Of a DNA stretch of 64,000 nucleotides, positions 51,050 to 64,000 are shown piece by piece. The translations under genes were made by a program, and so were the position numbers. Location of the stretch: positions 1-64,000 of the forward strand of contig NZ_BFAG01000009.1 in the NCBI RefSeq assembly GCF_002897375.1, read 5' to 3'. Numbering within the stretch: position 1 is the stretch's first letter; each line of letters begins with the position of its first letter. The notes under the pieces are model-generated. The model was given only the letters and a program-made list of their open reading frames with translations. It had not been told where the DNA came from and made no database searches. Source of the DNA: Deinococcus aerius (lineage in GTDB: Bacteria > Deinococcota > Deinococci > Deinococcales > Deinococcaceae).

Positions 51050-51658
51050 TTACGGCCGCGTTTGCCGGGCGGTCGCGCCGTCCAGGTACACGCTCAGCAG
51101 CGCCCGCGCCGTGCCCTGGGGATCGGCGGGCGGCGCCCCCATCACCAAGGGGTAGAGCAGGGCCAGCAGCGCCCGCGTCAGCACCGCCGGGGAGAGGTCG
51201 CCGCGCAACTCGCCCCGCGCCGCCGCGCTCTCAATCAACCGGGTCAGCCCACCCATCCAGACCTGCCGGTACTCGTTCTCGAAGGCGGCGCGGCGCTCGG
51301 GCGAGACGTGGCGCAATTCGCCCGCCAGTTGCAGGCCCAGCCGCTGCTCGGGGGCGCTCGCCAGCAGGTCGCCCACCAGCGTCTCCAGTTGTGCCCGCAC
51401 CCCGCTCTGCGCCTGCGCGTGCGAGACCAGCCGCGCGAGCCCCGCCAGCGTGCCCTCCAGCATCGCCAGGAAGAGGGCCTCCTTGTCCTCGTAGTGGTGG
51501 TATAGCGCCGGTTTGGTCACGCCTACCGCCGCCGCCACCTCGCGCATGGAGACCCCGTGATAGCCACTCGCCACGAAGAGCCGCGCCGCCTCGGTCAGGA
51601 TGCGGGCGCGGGTCGTGTCGGGCGTGGGAGAGACGGGCAGGGAGGGCGGAACAGTCAC
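51050..51658 (-). CDS. TetR family regulator
   Basis: A 202-residue repressor-type protein. The HTH is TTRARILTEAARLFVASGYH with MREVAAAVGVTKPALYHHYEDKEAL split over two helices, and the C-terminal ligand domain is helical (YRQVWMGGLTRLIESAAARG). GTG start 6 nt after TATCAT (51665-51670, minus), leaderless. It precedes terC in the same direction at a distance of over 200 nt. The regulated genes and the ligand are unknown. Confidence 0.92.
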   Translation of the reverse strand: MTVPPSLPVSPTPDTTRARILTEAARLFVASGYHGVSMREVAAAVGVTKPALYHHYEDKEALFLAMLEGTLAGLARLVSHAQAQSGVRAQLETLVGDLLASAPEQRLGLQLAGELRHVSPERRAAFENEYRQVWMGGLTRLIESAAARGELRGDLSPAVLTRALLALLYPLVMGAPPADPQGTARALLSVYLDGATARQTRP

Positions 51659-51747
51659 AGCGGCATGATAGCCCGGGGAGGGGCGAACGTCCCGGGGGAG
51701 GGAGGGTCTGGTTGTCCATCGGCCTGTGGTGTGCCCTGGTCGGGCGC

Positions 51748-52200
51748 TCAAACTCGCCCTGATTCGATACGCCTTGCCAGTTCCCACAGCGCTGTTCGGT
51801 TGCTGTCCCATTTGACGAGTTGACGCGCTTGAGATTCGGCACACCACCGGATGGCGTCATGCTCGCCCGACAACACGAGTTCCTGACCCGTGGCGTCCAC
51901 GCCAAACGCGTACTCGGGGACCACCAGCAGGTCCTTCGGCCAGTGGAGGTGTGCCGGAAAGATGACCGCTGGGATGGAGGCCACCGCTTGCAGCGCGACG
52001 AGAGGACAGGAAGGCGAGATTCCTGCCTCCTCAGTAGCCTCCCGTCGCGCGGTCTGTTCGGGGGTTTCATCATCCTCGCCCCCTCCGGCGACGCCCTGCC
52101 AGTACCCCGCGTCCCTTCGCCGAAGAAGGGCGAACTCGACTTGGCCCCGGCTCAGCAGGCGGAACGGAAGGACCAGCACTTGAAAGGGGGCGCGTCCCAT
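51748..52200 (-). CDS. Nudix hydrolase, NudB-like
   Basis: A 150-residue pyrophosphohydrolase. The Nudix box fits residues 39-61 exactly (Gly39, Glu45, REATEEAG with metal-binding Glu57 and Glu58). The N-terminal FQVLVLPFRLL and the later WPKDLLVVPEYAFGVD resemble dihydroneopterin triphosphate diphosphatase (NudB), so folate synthesis is possible, though Nudix specificity is hard to read. TAGCTT lies 9 nt before the ATG. Confidence 0.88.
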   Translation of the reverse strand: MGRAPFQVLVLPFRLLSRGQVEFALLRRRDAGYWQGVAGGGEDDETPEQTARREATEEAGISPSCPLVALQAVASIPAVIFPAHLHWPKDLLVVPEYAFGVDATGQELVLSGEHDAIRWCAESQARQLVKWDSNRTALWELARRIESGRV

Positions 52201-52244
52201 ACGGTACGGAAGCTAACAGGTTCTGCGAACGGAACGAACCGGAA

Positions 52245-53396
<1,152 letters not shown>

Positions 53397-53435
53397 GCGG
53401 GACAGTGTAGAGGCCCGGGGGACCGGAGGGGCGGC

Positions 53436-54269
53436 CTAGCCCCCCAGCAGCCCCAGGAACGCCGCGACCACCCGGGGGTCGAGTTGGTGCCCCGCCTGGG
53501 CGCGCAGCTCCGCCAGCGCCTCCTCGCGGGTCCAGGCCCGCTTGTAGGGGCGCTCGCTGAGCAGGGCGTCATATACGTCTACCACGGCGAAGAGCCGCGC
53601 CAGCAGGGGGATGTTCTCGCCCGCCAGGCCGTCGGGGTAGCCGCCGCCGTCCCAGCGTTCGTGGTGGTGGCGCACGAGTTCGAGCGCGGCGGGCGGCACG
53701 AAGCCCAGCTCGCCCAGCCCCTCGGGGCCCAGCCCCAGCGCCCGCCCCAGACGGGTCGCCTCCGCCGTCACCCGGTCGGTGTGGCCCTGGGTCTCGCGGT
53801 CGCGGGCCTCCAGCGCCAGCCCCAGGGCCCGCAGGGCGGCCTCGCGCGCCGCCAGCGCCTCCTGCTCGGCCCGCTTCTGGGCCTCGATGTCGGTGCAGGT
53901 GCCCACCCAGGCGATCCCCTGCCCCGCCTCGTCCACGACCCGCACGCCCCGGATCAGGAACCAGCGGTACTCGCCGCCGCGCCCCCGAATCCGGTACTCG
54001 ATGGCGTAGGGCTCGCCGCTCTCGATGGACTGCCGCCAGCGCGCCACGGTGGGGGCCACGTCGTCCGGGTGCAGGGCCGCCTCGAAGCCGAAGCCCCCCA
54101 GGCCGTCCGTCAGGCCCGTGTACTCCGCCCAGCGCCGGTTGACGTGGTGCCAGACCCCGGCGTCGTCGGCGGTCCACAGCATCACCGGCATCGCCTTCAG
54201 CAGGCGCAGGTAGGGGCGCGACGCCTGGAGGTCACGCAGGAGATGCAGCGAGGGTCCGGCGGAGGTCAT
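53436..54269 (-). CDS. PAS / HD-GYP protein with HD segment deleted
   Basis: A 277-residue protein. Residues 20-130 are a PAS domain with PAC end ([33 protein letters not shown]). Residues 150-277 are an HD-GYP phosphodiesterase domain: the first His (ETQGHTDRV, His163) and [17 protein letters not shown] (201-217) remain, but the approximately 50 residues normally between them, including the HDxGK metal motif, are absent at about 189/190. It is probably inactive on cyclic-di-GMP and may work as a sensor or binding protein. Confidence 0.88.
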   Translation of the reverse strand: MTSAGPSLHLLRDLQASRPYLRLLKAMPVMLWTADDAGVWHHVNRRWAEYTGLTDGLGGFGFEAALHPDDVAPTVARWRQSIESGEPYAIEYRIRGRGGEYRWFLIRGVRVVDEAGQGIAWVGTCTDIEAQKRAEQEALAAREAALRALGLALEARDRETQGHTDRVTAEATRLGRALGLGPEGLGELGFVPPAALELVRHHHERWDGGGYPDGLAGENIPLLARLFAVVDVYDALLSERPYKRAWTREEALAELRAQAGHQLDPRVVAAFLGLLGG

Positions 54270-54274
54270 GGGTT

Positions 54275-54307
54275 ATTGTGTCGAGCTTGAGCGTTCGTCT
54301 CAAGCTC
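54275..54307 (-). promoter_or_regulatory. PAS/HD-GYP promoter with 9-bp palindrome
   Basis: Minus strand: TTGAGA (54303-54298), 17-nt spacer, CACAAT (54280-54275), then 5 nt to ATG 54269. GAGCTTGAG (54283-54291) and CTCAAGCTC (54299-54307) form a perfect inverted repeat 7 nt apart over the -35 and spacer, a good repressor site. Confidence 0.65.
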
Positions 54308-54478
54308 AGCAGTAGCGGGCGGCTGGGAAGCTGGCCCCGCCGTTTTCCCGGAGCTTGACCGGTTTGTGCGGCCCCATCACAGCTTTCCCAAGGGCAGTTT
54401 AATTTCCTTTACAGTCCGGGGGCCTACCCCACCCAAGAATGCGCCCAGTGCCCGGAGTGGGCACCAGGAGGTTCATGC

Positions 54479-55639
54479 GTGCCCAGAGCGTTGATCCTGA
54501 CCGTGCTGCTGTCCCTCACCTCGCCCCTCGCCGCCGCGCAGTCCACTGCGGCAGCTCCCGCCTCCACCCTCCCGGCGGCCGAACAGGCCACCGTCAACGT
54601 CATCAACCGGACGCTGGGCAGCGTGCTGTACATCACCGCGACGATGCCCAGCACCGCCCAGGGCACCTTTTCCAGCCCCATCTTCGCCGACCCCGGGGCG
54701 CAGGGCGAGCAGGACAGCGGCAGCGGCTTTTTCGTGAACGCGCAGGGTTACGCCCTCACGAACTACCACGTGGTCGAGGGGGCCACCCGCCTCACCGTGA
54801 ACCTGCGCGACAGCAAGCAGGACTTCACGGCCCGGGTCGTGGGGACCGCCCCCGACTACGACCTCGCGCTCATCCGGGTGCAGGGGGTGCCCGCGGGGCT
54901 GATCCGCCCGCTGCCGCTGGGCAACAGCGACACGCTGAAGGTGGGGCAGACGACCATCGCGCTGGGGGCGCCCTTCGGCCTGCAATTCAGCGCGACCACC
55001 GGCATCGTGTCCGCCCTGGAGCGCACCATTCCCACCGGTGTCCGGCAGATCCCCCAGAACGCCATCCAGACCGACGCGGCGATCAACCCTGGCAACAGCG
55101 GGGGGCCGCTGCTCGACTCGGCGGGGCGGGTGATCGGGATCAACACGCTGATCTTCTCGCCCAGCGGCGCCGCGACCGGGATCGGCCAGAACGCGGGCGT
55201 CGGGTTTGCCATCCCCATCAACGTCGCCAAGCGGCTGCTGCCGCAGCTCCAGGCCGGAAAAACGATTGTGGGTCCGGTGATCGGGGTCACGCTCGCCCCC
55301 TTTGAACTCACCGACCTGACCGAGCAGGTGCGCCAGCAGTACAAGTTGCCCCGCACGGGCGCCCTGGTCTCCCGGGTGGAGGCGGGCGGCCCCGCCGCGC
55401 GGGCGGGCGTCAAGGGCGGCACGGCGCAGGTCACGACCCCCATCGGGCCGGTCTATTTCGGCGGCGACGTGATCACGGCGGTCAACGGTCAGGCGGTCGA
55501 AACGTCGGCGGACCTCCGCGAGTACCTCTTCGGCCGGAAGGCCGGGGAGCGCGTGACCCTCAAGATCAACCGGGCGGGCAAGACCCTCACCCTGCCCGTC
55601 ACCCTCGCGCCCGGCACGCCCCCGCCCGGCACCCGCTGA
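54479..55639 (+). CDS. HtrA/DegP-like secreted serine protease with PDZ
   Basis: A 386-residue periplasmic protease. Signal peptide (ALILTVLLSLTSPLAAAQ), trypsin-like domain with His97 (TNYHVVEG), Asp128 (DYDLALI) and Ser207 (NPGNSGGP), and one PDZ domain from about residue 275 (GALVSRVEAGGPAARAGVKG, GGDVITAVNGQAVE). It handles misfolded envelope proteins. GTG 54479 is set by GGAGG upstream. A GTGCCC/GGGCAC hairpin lies just 5' of the ribosome site. Confidence 0.95.
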   Translation: MPRALILTVLLSLTSPLAAAQSTAAAPASTLPAAEQATVNVINRTLGSVLYITATMPSTAQGTFSSPIFADPGAQGEQDSGSGFFVNAQGYALTNYHVVEGATRLTVNLRDSKQDFTARVVGTAPDYDLALIRVQGVPAGLIRPLPLGNSDTLKVGQTTIALGAPFGLQFSATTGIVSALERTIPTGVRQIPQNAIQTDAAINPGNSGGPLLDSAGRVIGINTLIFSPSGAATGIGQNAGVGFAIPINVAKRLLPQLQAGKTIVGPVIGVTLAPFELTDLTEQVRQQYKLPRTGALVSRVEAGGPAARAGVKGGTAQVTTPIGPVYFGGDVITAVNGQAVETSADLREYLFGRKAGERVTLKINRAGKTLTLPVTLAPGTPPPGTR

Positions 55640-55693
55640 GTCTCCTTCCCCTCACGGTCTGCCCGGCCCCCGCCTGCTAAGCTCCCGGGCGGT

Positions 55694-56794
<1,101 letters not shown>

Positions 56795-56854
56795 ATCGAG
56801 TGACGGCTTTACAGCACGCCGCCGTCGTGTTCTCACGTTCTATACTTGACCGTT

Positions 56855-57088
56855 GTGGGCACAATCAATTTTATTTGCAGCGCTCTCGCCGTCCTTTCCC
56901 TTCTTCTCCTAGTTATCTACGGTGTTCAAGCACTCCTCAAGCGTCCTGGTGCTGGACGCAGGGCCGTGTACGCGGCAGGAGCTTACGTTCTCGTCGCCAG
57001 TCTCGCTTACTTGACCTTTCCCTCCGAGAAACGCGCGCAGTTGAAGGCTGAGAAAGCGGCTCAACAGTTGGAGAACACGAACCGTTGA
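56855..57088 (+). CDS. small two-helix membrane protein
   Basis: A 77-residue protein with two membrane helices (INFICSALAVLSLLLLVIYG; AVYAAGAYVLVASLAYLTF) and a charged C-terminal helix (SEKRAQLKAEKAAQQLENTN). GTG 56855 follows a TATACT box (56841-56846) by 8 nt, so a TTG at 56846, which overlaps this box, is unlikely as start. GC is lower than in neighbours. No family recognised. Confidence 0.72.
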   Translation: MGTINFICSALAVLSLLLLVIYGVQALLKRPGAGRRAVYAAGAYVLVASLAYLTFPSEKRAQLKAEKAAQQLENTNR

Positions 57089-57130
57089 ATCCTGGCCAGA
57101 GAAGGACTACGGAAGAAGATCCGGGTCCCC

Positions 57131-58001
57131 TCAATACTTCTGGCCCGCCTCCACCCGCCCCTCAGGTTCCCTTCCCGCTGCCATCGCCTCTAAAAACGCC
57201 TGGGTGTATTCAGCTCCCCGGGCGATCAGGTCACGGGTCGTGCTGGCGATGTGCGGCGTGATGAGGACGTTTTCGCGGCTCCAGAGCGGGTGCCCCTCGG
57301 GAAGCGGCTCGGGGTCCGTCACGTCGAGCAGCGCACCGCCGAGATGCCCGGAGTCGAGCGCGGCGAGCAGGGCCTCCGTGTCGATCAGGTTGCCACGCCC
57401 CTGATTGGAAATCCACGCGCCGGGCTTCAGGCGGGCGAGCGCGTCCGCATTCACGATGCCCCTCGTCTCCGGGGTACTGGGGAGGAGCAGGACGACCCAA
57501 TCCGCGCCAGCCAGGGCGGCGTCCCGCTCGGCCTCCGGGGTGCGCGAGCGAATGCCCGTCACGTGCGCTCCAAATGGCCCCAGCAGCTCCTCCAGAATTT
57601 TCCCGATGTGCCCGTAGCCCCAGATTGCCACCCGCGCCCCGTCCAGGGTGCCGAGGTCCATCGTCCGCAGCCAGCGGCCCCCCCGCTGGGCGTCTCGGAA
57701 GCGGTGCAGGCCGCGTTCGGCGGCGAGCATTCCGGCGAGGGTGTGGACGGCCACGGTGCGGTCGTGCAGCCGGTGGGCGTTGTAGAGGGTGACGCCGGGG
57801 GGCAGGGCATTCGCCACATGCTCGATCCCCGCCGTCAGGGTCAGGACCCATTTCAGGCCGGGGAGGGCCAGCAGCTCATCCCGCAGCTTTGCGGGTGCCA
57901 GCCACAGAACCACGCCGTCCGCGCCGCCCCCCGGCACATGCTCAGGGCTGTAGAAGGCGAGGTCCACCCCCTCCACCGCCAACGTTCGGAACTCCTCCCG
58001 G

Positions 58002-58021
<20 letters not shown>
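57131..58021 (-). CDS. D-2-hydroxyacid dehydrogenase
   Basis: A 296-residue NAD(P)-dependent dehydrogenase. Rossmann motif VAIWGYGHIGKILEELLG, catalytic Arg in SNQGRGNLIDTEAL, catalytic Glu in VTDPEPLPEGHPLW and His in LITPHIASTTRD. The N-terminal substrate domain is shorter than in most homologues. GTG 58021 has GGGAGA upstream and lies inside the 3' end of the GNAT gene (20-nt overlap). Substrate, for example a 2-oxoacid such as glyoxylate, is not determined. Confidence 0.92.
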
Positions 58022-58568
<547 letters not shown>

Positions 58569-58573
58569 GCGCG

Positions 58574-59607
<1,034 letters not shown>

Positions 59608-59611
<4 letters not shown>

Positions 59612-60906
59612 GCCTCCGAGGATACCCGCGCCCCGCCGCGTGTCACGCCGGGCGCCTCGTCCAGCCGCAGCAGCGCGGGCGAGAGGAACCCCGCCAGGCT
59701 CGCCAGCGCCGACAGCACGCCCGCCACCATGAAGAGGCCCCGCACGCCGATCAGCTCACCCAGCGGCCCCGCGAGCGCCAGCCCGACGGGTCCGGCCAGC
59801 CCCATCACCGTGGAGAGCAGCGACAGCGCCCGGCCCTGAAGCTGGTTCGGAATGACCGTCTGAAGCACGGCGGTCATGGGCGCGTTGCCGAAGCTGAAGG
59901 TCACGCCGCTCACGACCCACCACACGACAGCGAGCCAGAAGGCCTTGCCCGGCGCGAGGGCCGTCAGCGCCACGGCGAAACAGGACAGCGCGAAGGCGAC
60001 AAGGACTGTCATCACCCGCCGCCGGGGGGCAAATACGGTGACCGCCAGCCCCCCCGCAATCATGCCCGCGCCCGACAGCCCCTCCATCAGCGCGACCTGC
60101 CCGGGACCGCCGCCAAAATGCGTCTTGACGAGCAGCGGCGTCAGGGAAAAGGTGGGCAGGATGGTCAGGACGACCACGGCGAGGACGGTGTAGAGGTGGC
60201 GCAGGCCGGGGTGGTTCCACACCAGCAAGGCGCCCTCGCGGAACTCGGCCCAGACGCCCGCCTGTTGCTCACGCGGCACCCGAACTTGCGGGATGCGGAA
60301 GAGCAGCAGCGGCAGAATGCCCAGCAGCGCAGTCACGACATCGATGCTCAGCGCCGCGCCGAGCGGCATCACGCCCAGGGCGAGGGCCCCCAGCGGCGCG
60401 GCGGCCACCGTCATGATGCCCTGGAGGCTCTGGTTCAGACCCGCCGCCCGGGGTAGAAAGTCCGCCGGAACGAGCATCGCCGTGCTCCCCGCCGCCGCCG
60501 GGGCCTGAAACGCCTGCATGGAACTCCGAATGAACATCATCGTGTAGACGTGCCAGAGTTCGACCCGCCCGGTGGCGAACAGGAAGATCAGGACGAGCAT
60601 GCACAGGGCGCTCACGGTATCTGCCCCGATCATCAACAGGCGGCGGCTGTAGCGGTCGGCGAAAGTGCCCCCAAGCGGGCCCAGGAGCGCCTGCGGGAGC
60701 AGCGCCGCCATTCCTGCCGTCGCCAGCGCGCCCGCACTCCCCGTCGTGTCGGTGATCCACCACAGCAGCACGAACTGGGTCAGGGCCGAGCCCGTCAGCG
60801 AGAGCGCCTGCCCCACGAAGATGGACCAGAAGCGCCGCTGCCAGCCGGGGCCGGGATCGGGGTGGCGGGTTGGGGCGGGGGAGAGCACCGCTACATCCGC
60901 GTCCAT
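59608..60906 (-). CDS. MFS transporter
   Basis: A 432-residue major facilitator permease with 12 helices. FWSIFVGQALSLTGSALTQF (helix 1), GGTFADRYSRRLLMIGAD (A-motif loop 2-3) and SMQAFQAPAAAGSTAMLVPA place it in the MFS_3/drug exporter group. It starts inside the tetR gene (16-nt overlap) and ends over the CysQ-like start (4 nt), so TetR, MFS and phosphatase form one operon. A drug or metabolite exporter repressed by the TetR protein is the simplest reading. Confidence 0.92.
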
Positions 60907-61445
60907 GTCAGCAACTCCTCCCGCAGCAGGGCTCGTGCCCCCGGGCTCAGGTCCGGCATCCCCGTCAGCGGCCCCAGCCAGAATCCGTCACAGGCGAGAC
61001 GAATGGCGTGGGCGCGCCCGGCGGGGAGTCCGTCGTCCTCCGCCCCCGACACGACGAAGGCCTGCGCCTCCCGCAACCCGGCGATGAGGTCCGGGTGCCC
61101 GGCAAGTGGGGCGAGGGCGACGCACAGCGCCTCCTCCCCCGCCTCCGGTGTAAAGCTCACCTCGATGTACGCGCGCAGCCACGCGCCCGGCTTCTCCCCG
61201 TGCGCCGCCACCTCCCGCGCGTGGGCCGCGGCCACCCGCTCCCGGAAGCGGTCCACCAGGGCCAGCGCCAGGGCCGAGAGCAGCGCCTCCCGGGAGGGGT
61301 AGTGGTGCAGCAGCCCGCCTTTACTCACCCCCGCCTCGCGCGCCACGGCGTCGAGCGAGAGGGCAGCCCCCTGCTTCTGAAGCACCCTCTCCGCGGCCTC
61401 CAGCAACGCCATCCGGGTCAGTTCAGGATTACGGGTCCGAGTCAT
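60891..61445 (-). CDS. TetR family regulator of the adjacent MFS gene
   Basis: A 184-residue TetR protein. HTH: ELTRMALLEAAERVLQKQGA and LDAVAREAGVSKGGLLHHYP. The C-terminal domain (PDLIAGLREAQAFVVSGAED) resembles the TetR_C_37-type regulators. It is first in an operon with the MFS exporter. ATG 61445 is 6 nt after TACGCT. A perfect 6-2-6 palindrome adjoins that -10 box, which suggests autoregulation. Confidence 0.93.
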   Translation of the reverse strand: MTRTRNPELTRMALLEAAERVLQKQGAALSLDAVAREAGVSKGGLLHHYPSREALLSALALALVDRFRERVAAAHAREVAAHGEKPGAWLRAYIEVSFTPEAGEEALCVALAPLAGHPDLIAGLREAQAFVVSGAEDDGLPAGRAHAIRLACDGFWLGPLTGMPDLSPGARALLREELLTWTRM

Positions 61446-61452
61446 GTCATCA

Positions 61453-61471
61453 GCGTACCGTCCAGACGGTC
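61453..61471 (-). promoter_or_regulatory. tetR promoter and operator
   Basis: TACGCT -10 (61458-61453, minus) and the palindrome ACCGTC-CA-GACGGT (61458-61471) directly upstream. Wider symmetry (ACCGACCGTC on the minus strand) is typical of TetR operators. Confidence 0.6.
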
Positions 61472-61518
61472 GGTTAGGGGTAAGGCAACATCCTTTTCCT
61501 CCTGCCTAGCCCCCGGCA

Positions 61519-61548
61519 TTGACCCGCTCAGCGTGCCCCCGCTACACT
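61519..61548 (+). promoter_or_regulatory. aspS2 promoter
   Basis: TTGACC (61519-61524), 18-nt spacer, TACACT (61543-61548). The expected transcription start coincides with the ATG of a leader peptide at 61556. Confidence 0.7.
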
Positions 61549-61555
61549 TCCCGGC

Positions 61556-61600
61556 ATGACTGCGGCGCACGCGAACAACGTGAATGACGATCCCCGCTAG
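61556..61600 (+). CDS. leader peptide MTAAHANNVNDDPR
   Basis: A 14-codon frame starting 7 nt after the -10 box, so it is translated from a leaderless mRNA. It contains AAC AAC GTG AAT GAC GAT: three Asn and two Asp codons within six. It is followed by alternative hairpins, a terminator, and the gene for AspRS2, the enzyme that charges both tRNA(Asp) and tRNA(Asn). This matches classical attenuation peptides for his, phe and trp operons. Confidence 0.75.
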   Translation: MTAAHANNVNDDPR

Positions 61601-61654
61601 GGGACGCCTCGCCGCACACCGCGCCCCCGACCTCGCCCAGGAGTCGGGGGTTTT
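61592..61654 (+). terminator. attenuator with antiterminator and intrinsic terminator
   Basis: Terminator: CCCCCGAC (61624-61631) with GTCGGGGG (61643-61650), then TTTTCCC. Antiterminator: GGGG-A-CGC (61600-61607) with GCGCCCC (61621-61627), which uses the 5' arm of the terminator. Protector: CCCC (61592-61595) with GGGG (61600-61603). A ribosome stalled at the Asn/Asp codons would free 61600-61607 and allow readthrough, and one at the stop codon would cover it. Confidence 0.75.
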
Positions 61655-61674
61655 CCCATACAAAGGAGCCCAAC

Positions 61675-62994
<1,320 letters not shown>

Positions 62995-63005
62995 GGCAGG
63001 CCAAG

Positions 63006-63048
63006 GCAGAAGGCGGAAAGCTCACCGCGCGGGCCCTCCGCCTTCTGC
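63006..63048. terminator. terminator hairpin between convergent genes
   Basis: GCAGAAGGCGGA (63006-63017) pairs perfectly with TCCGCCTTCTGC (63037-63048), 19-nt loop. It lies between aspS and the convergent gene at 63054. Only a weak T content follows. Confidence 0.65.
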
Positions 63049-63053
63049 TGCCC

Positions 63054-63572
63054 CTATTGCCCTTCCAGGTCCAGCTTCACGTCCTTGCCGGGCGGCGTCT
63101 TGCCCCCGCTGGCGAGCGTCTTGGCAAAGGCGACGACCTTGCCGATGCCACTGGACGGGCCGTCCCAGTATTCGGCCCGCTGGGGCGTGACCCTCAGCAG
63201 CGTCAGGTTGGGATCGTCCACCCCGTCGGGGAAGAAGGCCTTGAGGGGCGGCTCCCACAACTCCCGCATCCTCGCGCGGTCGTCCACCTGCTCGGCGATG
63301 CCGGTGACGTTGACCCACAGGTTCTTGTCCGGGTTGTTGTAGCCCAGGTTGACCTGCGGGTTCAGCCGGATATCCCCCACCTTGTGGCTGTCCCGGTAGG
63401 TGAAAAACCACAGCTCGCCGTTGAACTCGGCCTCCTGGGTCGCCATCGGGCGCCCGTGCAGGCTGCCGTCGGCCGAGACGGTCGTGAACGTGGCGAAGCG
63501 GACGCCCCTGATCTTCTCGGCGAGCAGGCGGGCGGCCTCCTGGGGATCATCGACGTGTTGCGGCTCGGTCAT
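63054..63572 (-). CDS. pyridoxamine 5'-phosphate oxidase family protein (general stress GS26-like)
   Basis: A 172-residue split-barrel flavin-binding protein. VRFATFTTVSADGSLHGRPM, LWFFTYRDSHKVGDI and VNLGYNNPDKNLWVNVTG are typical of the GS26 stress-protein group, which binds FMN/FAD or F420. No catalytic function is established. AAGGAGG fixes the ATG at 63572, and a TACACT box lies upstream on the minus strand. A longer frame overlapping the divergent hydrolase was rejected. Confidence 0.9.
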   Translation of the reverse strand: MTEPQHVDDPQEAARLLAEKIRGVRFATFTTVSADGSLHGRPMATQEAEFNGELWFFTYRDSHKVGDIRLNPQVNLGYNNPDKNLWVNVTGIAEQVDDRARMRELWEPPLKAFFPDGVDDPNLTLLRVTPQRAEYWDGPSSGIGKVVAFAKTLASGGKTPPGKDVKLDLEGQ

Positions 63573-63674
63573 GTCGCCTCCTTGGGGGCAGTGTAGTCGC
63601 GCTGTTCGGGAGGGATTTTGAGCGGAGGTTAGGCCTTCGCCGCCCATGCTCTCGCCTCTGCCATCATCACCCGC

Positions 63675-64000
63675 ATGGAACAGTTCGCCCAGTTCAAGGT
63701 CGGCGGCCAGCGGGTCTACGGCATGGTGCATGTCCCCGAGGGCGAGCGGCCCGCGCGGGGCTGGCCCTCCGTCGTCATGCTGCACGGCTTTACCGGCAAC
63801 CGCATTGAGCCCCACCGCCTCTTTCCCCTGCTCTCGCGTTACCTGGCCGCGCGTGGGGTGGCCTCCCTGCGTTTCGACTTCCGGGGCAGCGGCGAGTCGG
63901 AGGGCGAGTTCAACGAGATGACCGCCCTGCGCGAGGTCGAGGACGTGGAGGCCGCCTTCGACTACGTGCGCGGCCTGCCCCTGCTCGACCCCGAGCGGGT
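63675..64000 (+). CDS. alpha/beta hydrolase, cut by the window edge
   Basis: The first 108 codons of a serine hydrolase: MEQFAQFKVGGQRVYGMVHV, then VVMLHGFTGNRIEPHRLF (oxyanion HGF motif) and SLRFDFRGSGESEGEF, typical of the alpha/beta hydrolase fold. The GxSxG nucleophile elbow would lie beyond the edge. The ATG is 7 nt after CATCAT (63662-63667). It is divergent from the flavin-binding stress protein. Confidence 0.85.
   Translation, partial: MEQFAQFKVGGQRVYGMVHVPEGERPARGWPSVVMLHGFTGNRIEPHRLFPLLSRYLAARGVASLRFDFRGSGESEGEFNEMTALREVEDVEAAFDYVRGLPLLDPER

Overview
The window is a GC-rich (roughly 70 percent) bacterial chromosome segment, most likely Deinococcus. Supporting markers are an RqkA-type kinase/PQQ-propeller protein, a SpoVS protein, the LysW-pathway hydrolase LysK, HisG with HisZ, an archaeal-type AspRS, a 7Fe ferredoxin, and many start codons placed 5-8 nt after a TANNNT -10 element with no Shine-Dalgarno sequence. 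That leaderless layout is known to be common in Deinococcus. About 75 protein genes are annotated, most of them tightly packed. No rRNA or tRNA gene and no cas gene was seen.

Layout. 1-250: the leader-distal end of a CRISPR array that runs off the left edge. 251-12.2 kb: housekeeping genes (DppA peptidase, methionine aminopeptidase, PhoX-like phosphatase, ACT protein, SpoVS, YugP protease, SufT-like factor, two rhodaneses, RarA, a lipoprotein, a DUF885 peptidase, a carotenoid-type FAD enzyme). 12.2-12.5 kb: a non-coding stretch dense in hairpins. 12.6-16.9 kb: RqkA followed by a GntR/ABC cassette flanked by a 33-nt duplication of the rqkA 3' end. 17-24.4 kb: TatA, DegV, ComM, a tandem pair of small paralogues, LysK and an SLC13 transporter. 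24.4-39.7 kb: MFS, NlpC/P60, MurA, aldo/keto reductase, Uma2, ABC exporter, alanine dehydrogenase with divergent Lrp, peptidyl-prolyl isomerase, Psd-like protein, LrgAB with MtnN, and a truncated Ada.

39.8-41.9 kb is a start/stop-overlapping operon: ferredoxin, membrane protein, truncated haemoglobin, cupin, Crp/Fnr regulator. 42.2-45.6 kb holds a PatB aminotransferase and HisZ-HisG. 45.7-48.5 kb is a lower-GC accessory patch (LuxR-type regulator, lipoprotein, secreted protein, IS66 transposase remnant). 48.6-61.4 kb returns to core genes: endonuclease III, TerC, TetR, Nudix, LysA, a PAS/HD-GYP protein that has lost its HD segment, HtrA, MnmA, a dehydrogenase/GNAT pair, and a TetR-MFS-CysQ operon.

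The most striking element is at 61.5-61.7 kb. A leaderless 14-residue leader peptide rich in Asn and Asp codons is followed by mutually exclusive hairpins and an intrinsic terminator, directly before the AspRS2 gene. This looks like ribosome-mediated transcription attenuation tied to Asn/Asp tRNA charging. Other regulatory features include two divergent leaderless promoters whose -10 boxes overlap, a composite dyad over the GntR start codon, a perfect 9-bp palindrome in the HD-GYP promoter, and Lrp-like sites between ald and lrp. The right edge cuts an alpha/beta hydrolase gene.
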